64,000 nucleotides of DNA from Fluviicola sp. (GCA_031260455.1 JAIRJW010000055.1:1-64000); one strand, 5' to 3'. Numbered from the stretch's first letter, positions 7,936-16,972 are shown. The notes: generated by a model not told the origin, from the letters alone. Program-made: numbers and translations.

Positions 7936-10149
7936 ATGAAAAAAACGCTCCTTTTTTGCTCGTTATTCGGTGGAGTTTTACTGACGTATGGTCAGAAGTT
8001 TCAATTAGATTCCGAGAACTCCCAATCCCTGATTTTAACTTACCAGTTTAAAGAAATTCCTTTTGAATTCCGGCAAATTAATGGTTGGTCAATGATCGAT
8101 TTTTCAAAAACGTTTAAAGTACTTACACAGGAAAAAGGAGCTCCTGCACTTCCGCTTTTTCATGAAACCATTCAACTTCCGGCTAAAGGAAACCCTCAGA
8201 TCGAAGTAAGTTATGATGAAGTACAGGTTTTTGAAAATGTGTGGGTTGCACCTTCAAAAGGTAGTTTAAAGAGAAATGTGGATCCTGCTTTGGTTGCTTA
8301 TTCTTTCGGAACGGTTTACCAGCAAAATGCATTGTATCCGGCAGTACCTGCAAACATACGGACTCCGTTTCTGTGGAGGTCCATGCGAGGTGCAGTGGTG
8401 GAGGTTTCTCCTTATCAATACAACCCGGTAACCAAACAACTGATTGTGTACAAAAACATCCGCATTCAGGTAGCATATAACGAACAGATTCAGGGACTGA
8501 ACGAACTGAACGGCCAGGCAGATCCGGTGATGAAATCCCTGCAGCAAAAAATGGTGATTAACCCTTCTGCCCAGAAATATGCTCCGATGGAAGAAAATGG
8601 AAGTATGCTGGTTATTTCGGCTCCGGGACTGGTGAATGCAGTAACTCCTCTGGTTAACTGGAAAAATCAGAAAGGAATTCGTACGGAATTGGTTTCAACG
8701 GCAACAACCGGAACTAATGATGTTAATATTCTGGCTTACATTCAGAATTATTACTTATCGCACCCGGAACTGACTTACATCCTGTTGGTAGGTGATCATG
8801 CAGATATTCCGGCACATACATACGGAATTTCAGGTGGGGAGGACCTCTATTCGGACTCTTATTACGGACAACTTTCCGGCTCTGATTTTTACCCGGAAGT
8901 ATTTGTTGGCCGTTTTTCGGGGACAGAAGCAAATATCACCACCATGGTGAGCCGTACGCTGGAATACGAGAAAAAGCCAATGGTAGGCGACTGGATGGAA
9001 CATGCGGTCGGATTGGGATCAAATGAAGGAAACGGATACGGAGATGACGGGGAAGCGGATTGGCAGCACCTGCGCAATATCAGAACGGTTTTGATGAATT
9101 ACGGTTATACGGACGTAGCAGAATTTTACGATGGTTCACATGGCGGAAATGATGCCAGCGGAGATCCTGGTTCAACGATCATTTTGCAGGCGATTAATTC
9201 CGGAACCGGCTTGTTTAACTACACCGGACACGGAGATGTGGATTTGTGTGCGAGCGGGAACTTTCAGAGTACACATATCAACCAGGCGACCAACAACGGG
9301 AAATACCCCTTCGTGGTTTCGGTGGCTTGTAACAACGGAACATTTATGACTGAAACCTGTATTTCGGAGGCATGGCTCAGAGCAACGAAAAACAATGCAC
9401 CTTCCGGTGCGATCGGTGCAGCGGGATCTTCCATTTTGATGGCCTGGGCAGAACCGATGCAGACGCAAGACGAAATGGCAGCAATTATCGGACAAATTTA
9501 CCCGGAGAATCATAAAACAACCCTTGGAGGTTTGTTTTATAACTCACAGTTGTCGATGCTGGAAGAATATCCTTCCGGAAGCGGGGAAGAAGTGATGCAA
9601 ACCTGGATTCTGTTCGGAGATCCTTCTGTTCAGTTCAGAAACAGGCAAACTTTACCGCTTTTGGTGAATCATCCGGGAAACGTGCCGTTGGGTACGACTT
9701 CTGTAACAGTTTCCTGTACTGTAGATGGTGTCTTGGTAGCTATTTCTCAAAATGATATCTTACTTGGATCTGCAGTCTCTTCGGGAGGGCAGGCAGTTAT
9801 TACCATTCCGGCGCTTGCTTCCAATGATTACCTGTTGGTAACAGGAACGAAACAAAATTATGCGACGTACCAGAACTCAGTTCAGGTAGCAGATGGTCCT
9901 TTAGGCTTAAATGATCTGGTATTTGATGCATACCCGAACCCGGCGAATGAAGAATTGATTTTAAACATCATGAATGGAAATGCACAAGCCGTTCGGATAA
10001 TCAGCCTGGATGGAAAAACAGTATTGGAGCAAACGCTGAACGGAAACCAGGTGTTTTTGAATACAACATCTTTGCGTGCAGGCTCTTATATACTTGAAAT
10101 GAATTCGGAGAATCAGAGCATGCGTAAACAGATTCAGATTATACATTAG
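7936..10149 (+). CDS. Gingipain-type cysteine peptidase (C25) with T9SS type A sorting tail
   Basis: The order is signal peptide (residues 1-20, ending TYG-Q), an N-terminal prodomain-like region to about 215, the C25 caspase-like catalytic domain to about 560, an Ig-like domain near 575-655, and a T9SS sorting domain from about 660 (FDAYPNPANEELILN to the final RKQIQIIH). Catalytic residues can be placed: His432 in YTGHGD and Cys465 in VSVACNNG. This predicts a surface or secreted endopeptidase activated after export. Specificity (Arg or Lys) cannot be read with confidence. The gene is single, preceded by a 270-base gap with an orphan terminator. No T9SS machinery lies in this window. Confidence 0.92.
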   Translation: MKKTLLFCSLFGGVLLTYGQKFQLDSENSQSLILTYQFKEIPFEFRQINGWSMIDFSKTFKVLTQEKGAPALPLFHETIQLPAKGNPQIEVSYDEVQVFENVWVAPSKGSLKRNVDPALVAYSFGTVYQQNALYPAVPANIRTPFLWRSMRGAVVEVSPYQYNPVTKQLIVYKNIRIQVAYNEQIQGLNELNGQADPVMKSLQQKMVINPSAQKYAPMEENGSMLVISAPGLVNAVTPLVNWKNQKGIRTELVSTATTGTNDVNILAYIQNYYLSHPELTYILLVGDHADIPAHTYGISGGEDLYSDSYYGQLSGSDFYPEVFVGRFSGTEANITTMVSRTLEYEKKPMVGDWMEHAVGLGSNEGNGYGDDGEADWQHLRNIRTVLMNYGYTDVAEFYDGSHGGNDASGDPGSTIILQAINSGTGLFNYTGHGDVDLCASGNFQSTHINQATNNGKYPFVVSVACNNGTFMTETCISEAWLRATKNNAPSGAIGAAGSSILMAWAEPMQTQDEMAAIIGQIYPENHKTTLGGLFYNSQLSMLEEYPSGSGEEVMQTWILFGDPSVQFRNRQTLPLLVNHPGNVPLGTTSVTVSCTVDGVLVAISQNDILLGSAVSSGGQAVITIPALASNDYLLVTGTKQNYATYQNSVQVADGPLGLNDLVFDAYPNPANEELILNIMNGNAQAVRIISLDGKTVLEQTLNGNQVFLNTTSLRAGSYILEMNSENQSMRKQIQIIH

Positions 10150-10257
10150 ATGCTTGAAGGAGAATTTAGGTAATGTTTTAGGCACTATCAGATCTGTGTA
10201 ACAACGTAAAAAATGAGTGTATCACCTTTTTGTACACGATCTGCATTAAAAAGAACG

Positions 10258-10281
10258 CATGTTCACAATATTGCGAACATG
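10258..10281. repeat. Near-perfect 24-base palindrome
   Basis: CATGTTC at 10258-10264 and GAACATG at 10275-10281 flank an AATATT centre, with only one mismatched symmetric pair. It lies between the C25 gene and the flavoprotein gene, about 50 bases before the latter's -7 box. No T tract follows, so it looks more like a protein-binding site than a terminator. Confidence 0.55.
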
Positions 10282-10330
10282 TAAATGAAACCAAAAAGGA
10301 TTCGTCAGCTGACAGGTCTCTTTTTGTCTG

Positions 10331-10338
10331 TATTTTTG
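10331..10338 (+). promoter_or_regulatory. -7 box (TATTTTTG) four bases before the flavoprotein start
   Basis: TATTTTTG fits TAnnTTTG, and only four bases separate it from the ATG at 10343. If it is used, the transcript starts at or next to the start codon and would be leaderless or nearly so. Confidence 0.45.
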
Positions 10339-10342
10339 ATCT

Positions 10343-11575
10343 ATGAAAGAGCTGGATGTTTTGATTATCGGTGCCGGGGCTGCAGGGTGCTTCTCTGCTA
10401 TTTGTGCCTCCGAATCCTTTGGAGATGCGAAGATTACCATCCTGGAAAGAAATTCAAAAGCTTTGGCAAAAGTGAAGGTTTCCGGAGGGGGGCGATGCAA
10501 TGTCACCAATGTGATTTCCGACCCGGCAGAATTGTCGAAACAATATCCGAGAGGAGGGCGCTTCCTGAAAAAAGCCTTTTACCAGTTTTCAAGCAAAGAC
10601 ATGAAGGCCTGGTTAGAGCAACGAAACATTTCATTGAAATTATATCCGGACGGCTGCTATTTTCCGTTGAGTAACGACTCACAAACGATCATTGATTGCT
10701 TTCTGAATGAAATCAGAAAGAATGGGATCGATCTGCTGCTGAATCAACGGGTAGAATCTGTCCGGAGACTGGATTCCGGGAAATTTGAAGTGAAAACCCC
10801 GGAAATGACCTTTCTGTCCCGTTCTGTGATAGTAACGACTGGCGGACAACCGAAAATATCAGGCTTCGGGCTGTTGAAAGCCTTCGATCTGAACATCATC
10901 CCGCCAGTTCCTTCACTTTTTACATTCAATATGCCGAATGAGCCGGTTAAGGAATTGATGGGAATTGTACAGGAAAACGCAATAGTTAAGATTATAGGCG
11001 AGAAATGGTCTTCCGGTGGTCCTTTGCTCATTACACATTGGGGAATGAGCGGTCCAGCAGTATTGAAATGCTCGGCTTTCGGAGCCAGGGTACTGGAGGA
11101 AAAAGAATATCGGTCAAAAATTGCTGTCAACTGGACCGGAGAGAAGAATCAGGAAGTAGTTCGGGAAATGATCCGGAGTTTTGTTCAGTCGAATAAACTG
11201 GTTGCAAACTCATCACTTTACAGGATCAAAACCCGTTTGTGGAACTACCTGACAGAAAAAGCAGGAATCCCGGCTCAGTTTAAATGCTCCGAACTAACCG
11301 TGAAGCACCAGAATAAATTGCTGGAAGTATTGATGAACGATTTGTATTCCATGGAAGGCAAAACCACTTTCAAAGAAGAATTTGTAACTGCCGGTGGAAT
11401 TGATCTGAACGAGATTCACATGCAAACTATGGAATCGAAAAAATACCCGGGTCTGTTTTTTGCGGGAGAGGTGATGGATATTGATGGTGTAACGGGAGGA
11501 TTTAACTTTCAGGCTGCCTGGACTACTGCAGCCATTGCAGGGAAACATGTTTTACTTAAAACCGGAGAAGAATGA
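10343..11575 (+). CDS. HI0933-family FAD-dependent oxidoreductase (YhiN/BaiN type)
   Basis: The protein has 410 residues. A Rossmann FAD site is at the N terminus (VLIIGAGAAGCFSAI), followed by the family signature KVSGGGRCNVTN near residue 50 and a C-terminal FAD motif (GLFFAGEVMDIDGVTGGFNFQ, split here as GLFFAGEVMDID then GVTGGFNFQ). This is the HI0933 flavoprotein family, whose characterised members reduce unsaturated substrates such as bile-acid intermediates. Substrate in this organism is unknown. The stop overlaps the next start by 4 bases. The ATG is kept because the Rossmann strand begins directly after it. Confidence 0.88.
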   Translation: MKELDVLIIGAGAAGCFSAICASESFGDAKITILERNSKALAKVKVSGGGRCNVTNVISDPAELSKQYPRGGRFLKKAFYQFSSKDMKAWLEQRNISLKLYPDGCYFPLSNDSQTIIDCFLNEIRKNGIDLLLNQRVESVRRLDSGKFEVKTPEMTFLSRSVIVTTGGQPKISGFGLLKAFDLNIIPPVPSLFTFNMPNEPVKELMGIVQENAIVKIIGEKWSSGGPLLITHWGMSGPAVLKCSAFGARVLEEKEYRSKIAVNWTGEKNQEVVREMIRSFVQSNKLVANSSLYRIKTRLWNYLTEKAGIPAQFKCSELTVKHQNKLLEVLMNDLYSMEGKTTFKEEFVTAGGIDLNEIHMQTMESKKYPGLFFAGEVMDIDGVTGGFNFQAAWTTAAIAGKHVLLKTGEE

Positions 11576-11892
11576 TACGGATGATATTGATGGTGATGTT
11601 GGTTTCATTAGTTGCTTGTAAAACTGTGAAAAACAAAAAACGGGCTGATACATTCGGGTCCTGCGACAAATGCCTGGCTTGGGTTGAAATATCGAAAGAT
11701 TGCGGAGTTCTGCTGAAAGTCATCTTGGCCGATGGTTCCTGGAAGCGGATTGCTCCGCAGAAATTCGATCCCAAATTTCACAAAGAGGGGCTGAGAATGA
11801 AGGTCAGCTATGCCGGATTGACCCAAAATACGGAAAAGAAATGTGCTGAATACCCCGTTGTAGAATTGACAGAAGCTTATGCCGTTCGCTGA
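11572..11892 (+). CDS. Small putative lipoprotein
   Basis: The protein has 106 residues. The N terminus MIRMILMVMLVSLVAC is a lipoprotein signal with Cys16 as the acylation site. The mature part has three further cysteines (CDKCLAW near 35-38 and DCGVLL near 49) and one at EKKCAEY near 91, so disulfides or metal binding are possible. No family was recognised. The start overlaps the flavoprotein stop (ATGA), so it is translated with that gene. A conserved association between the two was not tested. Confidence 0.65.
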   Translation: MIRMILMVMLVSLVACKTVKNKKRADTFGSCDKCLAWVEISKDCGVLLKVILADGSWKRIAPQKFDPKFHKEGLRMKVSYAGLTQNTEKKCAEYPVVELTEAYAVR

Positions 11893-11961
11893 TGCTGTAA
11901 AGTATTGCTAAAAGTAAATGATGGTACGAATCAGATTATCTGAATTTTAGACAAACCAATG

Positions 11962-12909
11962 CTATAATTGGTCCATTAAAACCTGGTACAGATCAATCAT
12001 TGATTGAATGTCTTTCTTGTAAACCTTTTCTTTTGGAGTATGCACATTGTCTTCCGGTGCGCCGATGAAGCACCAGTCAATCGGAAGATCTGATTTCTGT
12101 AAAACAGAACCATCGCTTCCTCCGGTAGATTCTACTTCCAGCTGGTATTTAACTCCTGATTCCTTTGCTATTGCCAGAATTTTATTCAGGTATTTTCTTC
12201 TCGGAAGCATACTGTCCCTCATGGAAACAGCTACTCCTCCTTTGTGTACAACACCGTGTGTTACCCAGGTAATATCGCAGATTAATGCCTGGAACACATC
12301 GTAGTTGTTCATCAGGTATTTGGCGCATGCCCCGATAGAATTTCCACCGTGCTCTTCGTAAGTTGAAAACACAATAGCCCCGTTTTCCATTGTTTCTGCC
12401 AGTTGCAGTGCAACATATACACCAAGCCGGTTGTCCAGGTATGGAGATTGAATGTATTCCTTTGTTTCTCTGAAATCCGGTTTGAATGAAAGCAATGTTC
12501 CGCGATCAATTATGCGATTGCTCAACAACTGGATACGCTGCTGCCCCGGTTCATTTTCAAAAATCATCAGTTCACCTTCCACTTCTCCCTGAGAATCGTT
12601 TCCTACCAAGGGTGTTCCATCGGTATTTTTCGGTCCTCCGATGCGGATCAGCTCGTTTTCATACCCGACGGAATACCCGATTGTATCCATGTGCGCGAAA
12701 ACGGCAGTTCTGGGCTCTCCGAAAACGAGGATCAGTGTATCCTGGAAACCTGTGCCGTCAATAATATGCGGCTTAGATTTCCATTTTGAGGCATTTTTCA
12801 GTACATATTCCTTGATAAAGGATTTGATACGTGATTCATCGCTGGCAACACCGCGGATACTGATTAATTCCTGAAGTAATTCGCTATTGGATAATTCCAT
12901 GGTTTTCAA
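11962..12909 (-). CDS. M42-like metallo-aminopeptidase
   Basis: The protein has 315 residues and the metal-ligand pattern of M20/M28/M42 co-catalytic zinc peptidases: FAHMDTIGY (His and Asp), YLDNRLG (bridging Asp), STYEEHGG (catalytic Glu pair), and CDITWVTHG and HTPKE further on. The PDZ-like insertion between the first two motifs suggests M42 (glutamyl-aminopeptidase type). It should act on peptides in the cytoplasm, since no signal peptide is present. Translation could start at the ATG at 12909 or three codons later (MELSN). The start overlaps the end of the IMPACT gene, so the two form an operon. Confidence 0.85.
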   Translation of the reverse strand: MKTMELSNSELLQELISIRGVASDESRIKSFIKEYVLKNASKWKSKPHIIDGTGFQDTLILVFGEPRTAVFAHMDTIGYSVGYENELIRIGGPKNTDGTPLVGNDSQGEVEGELMIFENEPGQQRIQLLSNRIIDRGTLLSFKPDFRETKEYIQSPYLDNRLGVYVALQLAETMENGAIVFSTYEEHGGNSIGACAKYLMNNYDVFQALICDITWVTHGVVHKGGVAVSMRDSMLPRRKYLNKILAIAKESGVKYQLEVESTGGSDGSVLQKSDLPIDWCFIGAPEDNVHTPKEKVYKKDIQSMIDLYQVLMDQL

Positions 12910-13516
12910 TAATAATGTGTTTTTCTTCCGGAAGGAGCAGATTTAATTCTGAAATCCGGTCGAGTATGCCCAGTTCCGAAACGGGAATCCGGATTTCCAG
13001 TTTACAGGTGAGCTGAAAATCCTGTAGTACAATTTGTACAGGACTGTTTTTCAAAACTCCCATAACCTGTGGCATTTCATCGTAACTGTAACGAATACTT
13101 ACCAGCACTTCGTCTTCCTGCTCAACGATTCCGGCATTTTCAAGAGCCTCTTTGGATGCGGTACGATAGGCGTTGATCAGTCCGCCAACTCCCAGGTTGA
13201 TTCCGCCGTAATACCTCACAACTGCAACCAGGATATTGGTCAGATCAAACGACTGGATCTGTCCTAAAATTGGTGCTCCAGCGGAATTGGAGGGCTCCCC
13301 GTCATCACTTGCACGGTAGTGCTTTTTATCGCTTCCCAAACGAAAAGCCGAGCAAACATGCACTGCCTGGTGGTATTCCTTCCTCAACCGCTGGATGTAT
13401 TCCTTGATTTCCTCCTCAGTTTTGCAGGGAATGGCAAAGGCCAGGAATTTGGATCCTTTTTCTTTGTAAAATCCTTCGCTGAGTGCCGTTATGGTTTTGA
13501 ATTTTCCTGTTTGCAT
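12884..13516 (-). CDS. IMPACT family protein (YigZ-like)
   Basis: The protein has 210 residues. The UPF0029/IMPACT core covers about residues 10-130, with AIPCKTEEEIKEYIQ, the family box HVCSAFRLG, ASDDGEPSNSAGAPIL and VVRYYGGINLGVGGL. The C-terminal third is the ferredoxin-like YigZ domain. The family is linked to translation and stress control in eukaryotes, and the bacterial role is not settled. The reading frame stays open upstream to 13783, but that part is intergenic and overlaps the end of dnaA. The ATG at 13516 begins MQTGKFKT at the conserved domain and has a -7 box 9 bases upstream. Confidence 0.88.
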   Translation of the reverse strand: MQTGKFKTITALSEGFYKEKGSKFLAFAIPCKTEEEIKEYIQRLRKEYHQAVHVCSAFRLGSDKKHYRASDDGEPSNSAGAPILGQIQSFDLTNILVAVVRYYGGINLGVGGLINAYRTASKEALENAGIVEQEDEVLVSIRYSYDEMPQVMGVLKNSPVQIVLQDFQLTCKLEIRIPVSELGILDRISELNLLLPEEKHIIIENHGIIQ

Positions 13517-13525
13517 GTGATAGTG

Positions 13526-13533
13526 CAAAAGTA
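13526..13533 (-). promoter_or_regulatory. -7 box (TACTTTTG) for the IMPACT-peptidase operon
   Basis: The minus strand reads TACTTTTG, which fits TAnnTTTG, nine bases before the ATG at 13516. It supports that start over the longer open frame. Confidence 0.5.
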
Positions 13534-13624
13534 ATAAGAAAGTTTTTATGCCTGTAGAGATCAGTTGATGCAGAGGGATTTTTGGAAAAAAATCTGGTTG
13601 TCGGCCAGTGAAAACAGGGATTTT

Positions 13625-13646
13625 ACACAATTTTATAAAATTGTGT
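13625..13646. repeat. Perfect 22-base palindrome downstream of dnaA
   Basis: ACACAATTTT is followed by AT and then by its exact complement AAAATTGTGT. It lies in the 179-base gap between dnaA and the IMPACT gene, just beyond the dnaA terminator. It could be an operator for the IMPACT operon, about 90 bases from its -7 box, or the base of a second hairpin. A shorter match (TTTATAAAATTGTGT) occurs near 42190 in AT-rich sequence. Confidence 0.5.
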
Positions 13647-13662
13647 GGAAGCGGGAGGAAGT

Positions 13663-13690
13663 AAAAAAATGGCTGCCAGGAAAGCAGCCT
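13663..13690 (-). terminator. Intrinsic terminator of dnaA
   Basis: On the minus strand, GGCTGC pairs with GCAGCC around a short loop and is followed by a run of seven T. It lies directly downstream of the dnaA stop. Confidence 0.75.
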
Positions 13691-13695
13691 CTCTA

Positions 13696-15126
13696 TTATT
13701 GAATTGTTAATTTCTTTTCCAGATCTTCCAGGTAAACGCGGAACTGTTTGTCTGTCTCCGAAAGATTGATTACCGTTCTGCAAGCATGAAGAACCGTTGC
13801 GTGATCCTTTCCTCCGCAGTGCGCTCCAATACTTGCCAGGGAAGATTTCGTCATTTTCTTGGAAAAATACATCGAAATCTGACGTGCCTGAACAACCTCG
13901 CGCTTACGCGTTTTTGATTTCAGCATCTCAATCGGTAAGTCGAAATAATCGCAAACCACTTTCTGGATATAATCGATGGAAACCTCACGGGCAGTGTTTT
14001 TTACGAATTTATCGATCATCTGCTTCGCCAGGTCAAGTGTGATAGCTTTTTTATTCAGGGAAGCCTGGGCCAGAAGAGAAGTCATAGCGCCTTCCATCTC
14101 GCGAATGTTTGTATTGATGCTGTATGCAAGATATTCGACTACTTCACGTGGCAATTCGATTCCGCTTCCATACATTTTCTTCTCCATGATAGCGATACGT
14201 GTCTCCAGATCCGGAGTAGAAAGGTCCGCAGACAATCCCCATTTGAAACGGGAAAGCAAACGCTGTTCCATTCCCTGCATTTCAACCGGCGGTTTGTCGG
14301 AAGTCAGGATGATCTGTTTTCCGTTTTGGTGCAGGTGGTTGAAAATATGGAAGAATACATCCTGCGTTTTTTCTTTCCCTGAGAAAAACTGTACGTCATC
14401 AATAATCAGAACATCGATCATCTGGTAGAAATGAATGAAATCGTTCGTTGTCTGGTTACGGACAGCATCAATAAACTGGTGTGCAAATTTTTCCGAACTG
14501 ACGTAAAGAACCGTTTTGTTTGGGAACTGGTTTTTTACACCGATTCCGATAGAATGCGCCAGATGGGTCTTTCCTAATCCGACACCGCCGTAAATCAAAA
14601 GCGGATTGAAAGCAGTTCCTCCGGGTTTATTTGCTACGGCATACCCTGCAGACCGTGCCAAACGGTTGCAATCTCCTTCTACAAAATTCTCAAAAGAATA
14701 AGCAGGATTCAGATTGGAATCTACATGAACCTTTTTCAGACCAGGGATAATGAATGGGTTTTTGATCGGGTTATCGCTGATATTCAAAGGCATGTTTACC
14801 GGTGCGTTCTTCACAGCCTTTTTGTTGGAAGCTGGAAGTTTTACCGTGTAAGGATTTGAATTGCTTGCAGAATTTTCCATCACAATGCTATATTCCAGGT
14901 GCCCTTCCTGACCCAGTTCCTTTTTAATCACTTTTTTCAACAAAGTGATGTAATGCTCTTCCAGCCATTCATAGAAAAAGTGAGACGGAACTTGTATCGT
15001 CAAAACATTGTTTTCAAGCTTTACCGGAACAATTGGCTCAAACCAGGTTTTGTAGGCCTGAATTGGTAAATTATCCTTAATAACTTTCAGACAAGAATTC
15101 CAAATAGCTTCATGATTGGCACTCAT
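13696..15126 (-). CDS. dnaA: Chromosomal replication initiator protein DnaA
   Basis: The protein has 476 residues and all four DnaA domains. Domain I is at about 1-90 (CLKVIKDNLPIQAYKTWFEPI). A linker follows. The AAA+ domain starts near 140 with Walker A GGVGLGKTHLAHS and Walker B LIIDDVQFF. The C-terminal DNA-binding domain carries the signature GGKDHATVLHACRT. It opens the replication origin and can act as a transcription factor. A strong hairpin terminator follows the stop. The 437-base upstream gap has a -7 box about 300 bases from the start but no clear DnaA-box cluster. In many Bacteroidota oriC is not next to dnaA. Confidence 0.97.
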   Translation of the reverse strand: MSANHEAIWNSCLKVIKDNLPIQAYKTWFEPIVPVKLENNVLTIQVPSHFFYEWLEEHYITLLKKVIKKELGQEGHLEYSIVMENSASNSNPYTVKLPASNKKAVKNAPVNMPLNISDNPIKNPFIIPGLKKVHVDSNLNPAYSFENFVEGDCNRLARSAGYAVANKPGGTAFNPLLIYGGVGLGKTHLAHSIGIGVKNQFPNKTVLYVSSEKFAHQFIDAVRNQTTNDFIHFYQMIDVLIIDDVQFFSGKEKTQDVFFHIFNHLHQNGKQIILTSDKPPVEMQGMEQRLLSRFKWGLSADLSTPDLETRIAIMEKKMYGSGIELPREVVEYLAYSINTNIREMEGAMTSLLAQASLNKKAITLDLAKQMIDKFVKNTAREVSIDYIQKVVCDYFDLPIEMLKSKTRKREVVQARQISMYFSKKMTKSSLASIGAHCGGKDHATVLHACRTVINLSETDKQFRVYLEDLEKKLTIQ

Positions 15127-15563
15127 TTGGCAGGGTATTTTTAAGGTTTATAATAAATTGTTAATAAAAAATTAATCGGCGTAATAGATTCATAGCTTAA
15201 TTGTTAAATCACTGAATCATTTGAGGGAGCAAATATTTACATAAAAAAGTGAAAAAAAAAGTTGATTAGGGGTTGATTATTTGAAAAGTTTTGCATTGTG
15301 CTGAAGTAATCCTTTAATATGATCTTTCAATTTTCTTGAAATCAGTTGATAGCTCGACGAATAAGCGAATTTCATAGTTAAATGTTAAAATTTAGTATTC
15401 CAACGAAATAAAATTTTCTAATGTCAAAGGTACAAAATTGCAGGCCGGTTTTATAGTTATTTAATGTTTTCAAAATATATAAAAAGCATGAGTTTTTTCT
15501 GCTGAAATATTTAAAAATAGTTACGACATTTAGCAAAATTTATTTCTAAGAAGAAGAAATACC
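15127..15563. other. AT-rich gap between divergent dnaA and thioesterase genes
   Basis: This 437-base stretch has no gene. It is strongly AT-rich, with short runs such as TTGTTAATAAAAAATTAAT near 15160-15178. One minus-strand -7 box is present at 15425. I looked for TTATCCACA-like DnaA boxes on both strands and saw none that is convincing, so I do not call an origin here. Confidence 0.7.
15425..15432 (-). promoter_or_regulatory. -7 box (TACCTTTG), probable dnaA promoter
   Basis: The minus strand reads TACCTTTG, which fits TAnnTTTG. It would give dnaA a leader of nearly 300 bases, long enough for regulation in the mRNA. No -33 element at good spacing was found. Confidence 0.4.
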
Positions 15564-15980
15564 ATGAAGACTTCTTTTGAATTTCCTGCGAAAGTGCGTG
15601 TTAGATACGGTGAGACGGATCAGATGGGTTATTGTTATTATGGGAACTACGCAGCCTATTTTGAAGTGGGAAGAGTGGAGGCAATGCGCTCGCTCGGGAT
15701 GAGCTACCGGGAACTGGAAGAAAGCGGTGTGATGCTGCCAGTGAGCCATTTTGAAGTGGAATATTTCAAGCCAGCTCTCTACGATGATGAACTGACGATT
15801 GTAACAGCTATCACTGAACTGAAGGGGCCGCGCTTATTCTTTGAATATACTTTGTATAATGAAAAACGGGAATGTATCAGTAAGGCGAAGACTACTCTGG
15901 TTTTTGTGTCCAAAGAAACAATGCGTCCGATAGCTCCGCCAGATACTTTCGTTGAATTAATGGAAAAGCACCATGCTTGA
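15564..15980 (+). CDS. Acyl-CoA thioesterase, YbgC/FadM hot-dog family
   Basis: The protein has 138 residues and a single hot-dog domain. The 4-hydroxybenzoyl-CoA-thioesterase-like active-site segment is at residues 15-35 (YGETDQMGYCYYGNY), with Asp19 in the catalytic position. A central beta sheet (VSHFEVEYFKPALYDDELTI) follows. It hydrolyses acyl-CoA thioesters in the cytoplasm, and the chain length is unknown. The stop overlaps the next start, so it heads an operon with an arginase-family enzyme and a patatin. A link to lipid turnover fits the patatin but is inference. Confidence 0.88.
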   Translation: MKTSFEFPAKVRVRYGETDQMGYCYYGNYAAYFEVGRVEAMRSLGMSYRELEESGVMLPVSHFEVEYFKPALYDDELTIVTAITELKGPRLFFEYTLYNEKRECISKAKTTLVFVSKETMRPIAPPDTFVELMEKHHA

Positions 15981-16956
15981 ATCGACTTATTTCAGATTGC
16001 AGCTTCCGGAAGAAAGCCATTTGAAACTCTGGCTTACGGAACGTGAAGGGGAGATCCGTATCGGACAAAATGTCTTGTTTCGTGGGAGATCAGATCAATG
16101 GAAAGAAAAGCGTTTTCATGTGCTTGGAATCAAAGAAGATATCGGTCCGCGCCTGAATGGAGGAAGAGGTGGCTCCGATCGTGCATTTGATGCATTTGTT
16201 CCCCGGTTTCTGGCAGTGCAATCCAACCAGTTCCTGACCGGAAATTCCATTTGCGTTCATGGGTTTATCGAAGTAACCAGGGAAATGGTTGTGCTTTCCA
16301 ACAGTTACGTGGATGACCTGGATTTCCTTGTTTGTACCTGGGTAAAAGAAGTGGCGGATGTTGGAGGAATTCCGATTGTGATAGGTGGAGGGCATAACAA
16401 TGCTTACCCGCTCATAAAAGGTGTTTCTGAATCCGTGAATCGTCCAGTTTCGGTAGTAAACCTGGATCCGCATGCGGATACGCGGGCAATGGAAGGCAGG
16501 CACTCAGGAAATCCGTTTTCCTACGCGTTTGAATATGGTTTCCTGAGTCATTATTCGGTGATCGGTTTACATGAGTCGTATAATAATCAGTTTATTCTCG
16601 ATCATTTGAAAGAAATGAAAGCATTTTTTACCTTTTATGAGTCCTGGTTGGAAAAACCATTCAAATTCCAGGCGGATATCGATAAGGTTTACGATTCGCA
16701 TTTCCAGAATCCGATGGGAGTGGATCTGGATCTGGATTCCATTGCGTTTATGCCGTCAAGTGCGTTCACACCGTCGGGAATTACAGTGGATCAGGCGCGA
16801 ATTTACATCCGGAAGATGGCTTCGCTGGAAAAGGTATGCTACCTGCACTTGCCGGAGGCAGCTCCCCAAACGGAAACGGATAAAATTATTGCCGGAAAAG
16901 CCCTGACTTACCTGGTGACAGATTTTATAAAAGAGTATCAAAAACATCATATATAA
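15973..16956 (+). CDS. Arginase/agmatinase/formimidoylglutamase family hydrolase
   Basis: The protein has 327 residues and the full set of binuclear manganese ligands of ureohydrolases: His141 in GGGHNNAYP, Asp165, His167 and Asp169 in NLDPHADTR, and Asp251 and Asp253 in GVDLDLDSI. The C-terminal Glu lies in YLHLPEAAP. Formimidoylglutamase is a common assignment for Bacteroidota members of this size, but no other histidine-degradation gene lies here, so the substrate (arginine, agmatine or formimidoylglutamate) is left open. It overlaps the thioesterase gene by 8 bases and is followed within 20 bases by the patatin gene. Confidence 0.85.
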   Translation: MLESTYFRLQLPEESHLKLWLTEREGEIRIGQNVLFRGRSDQWKEKRFHVLGIKEDIGPRLNGGRGGSDRAFDAFVPRFLAVQSNQFLTGNSICVHGFIEVTREMVVLSNSYVDDLDFLVCTWVKEVADVGGIPIVIGGGHNNAYPLIKGVSESVNRPVSVVNLDPHADTRAMEGRHSGNPFSYAFEYGFLSHYSVIGLHESYNNQFILDHLKEMKAFFTFYESWLEKPFKFQADIDKVYDSHFQNPMGVDLDLDSIAFMPSSAFTPSGITVDQARIYIRKMASLEKVCYLHLPEAAPQTETDKIIAGKALTYLVTDFIKEYQKHHI

Positions 16957-16972
16957 TTCATATCTTCAGGCT

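Noticed and set aside
13517..13783. N-terminal extension of the IMPACT protein by 89 residues
   Set aside because: It covers the terminator and palindrome and overlaps the end of dnaA. The conserved domain and a -7 box place the start at 13516.
15127..15563. Replication origin next to dnaA
   Set aside because: The gap is AT-rich, but I found no cluster of TTATCCACA-like boxes on either strand, and oriC need not lie beside dnaA in Bacteroidota.
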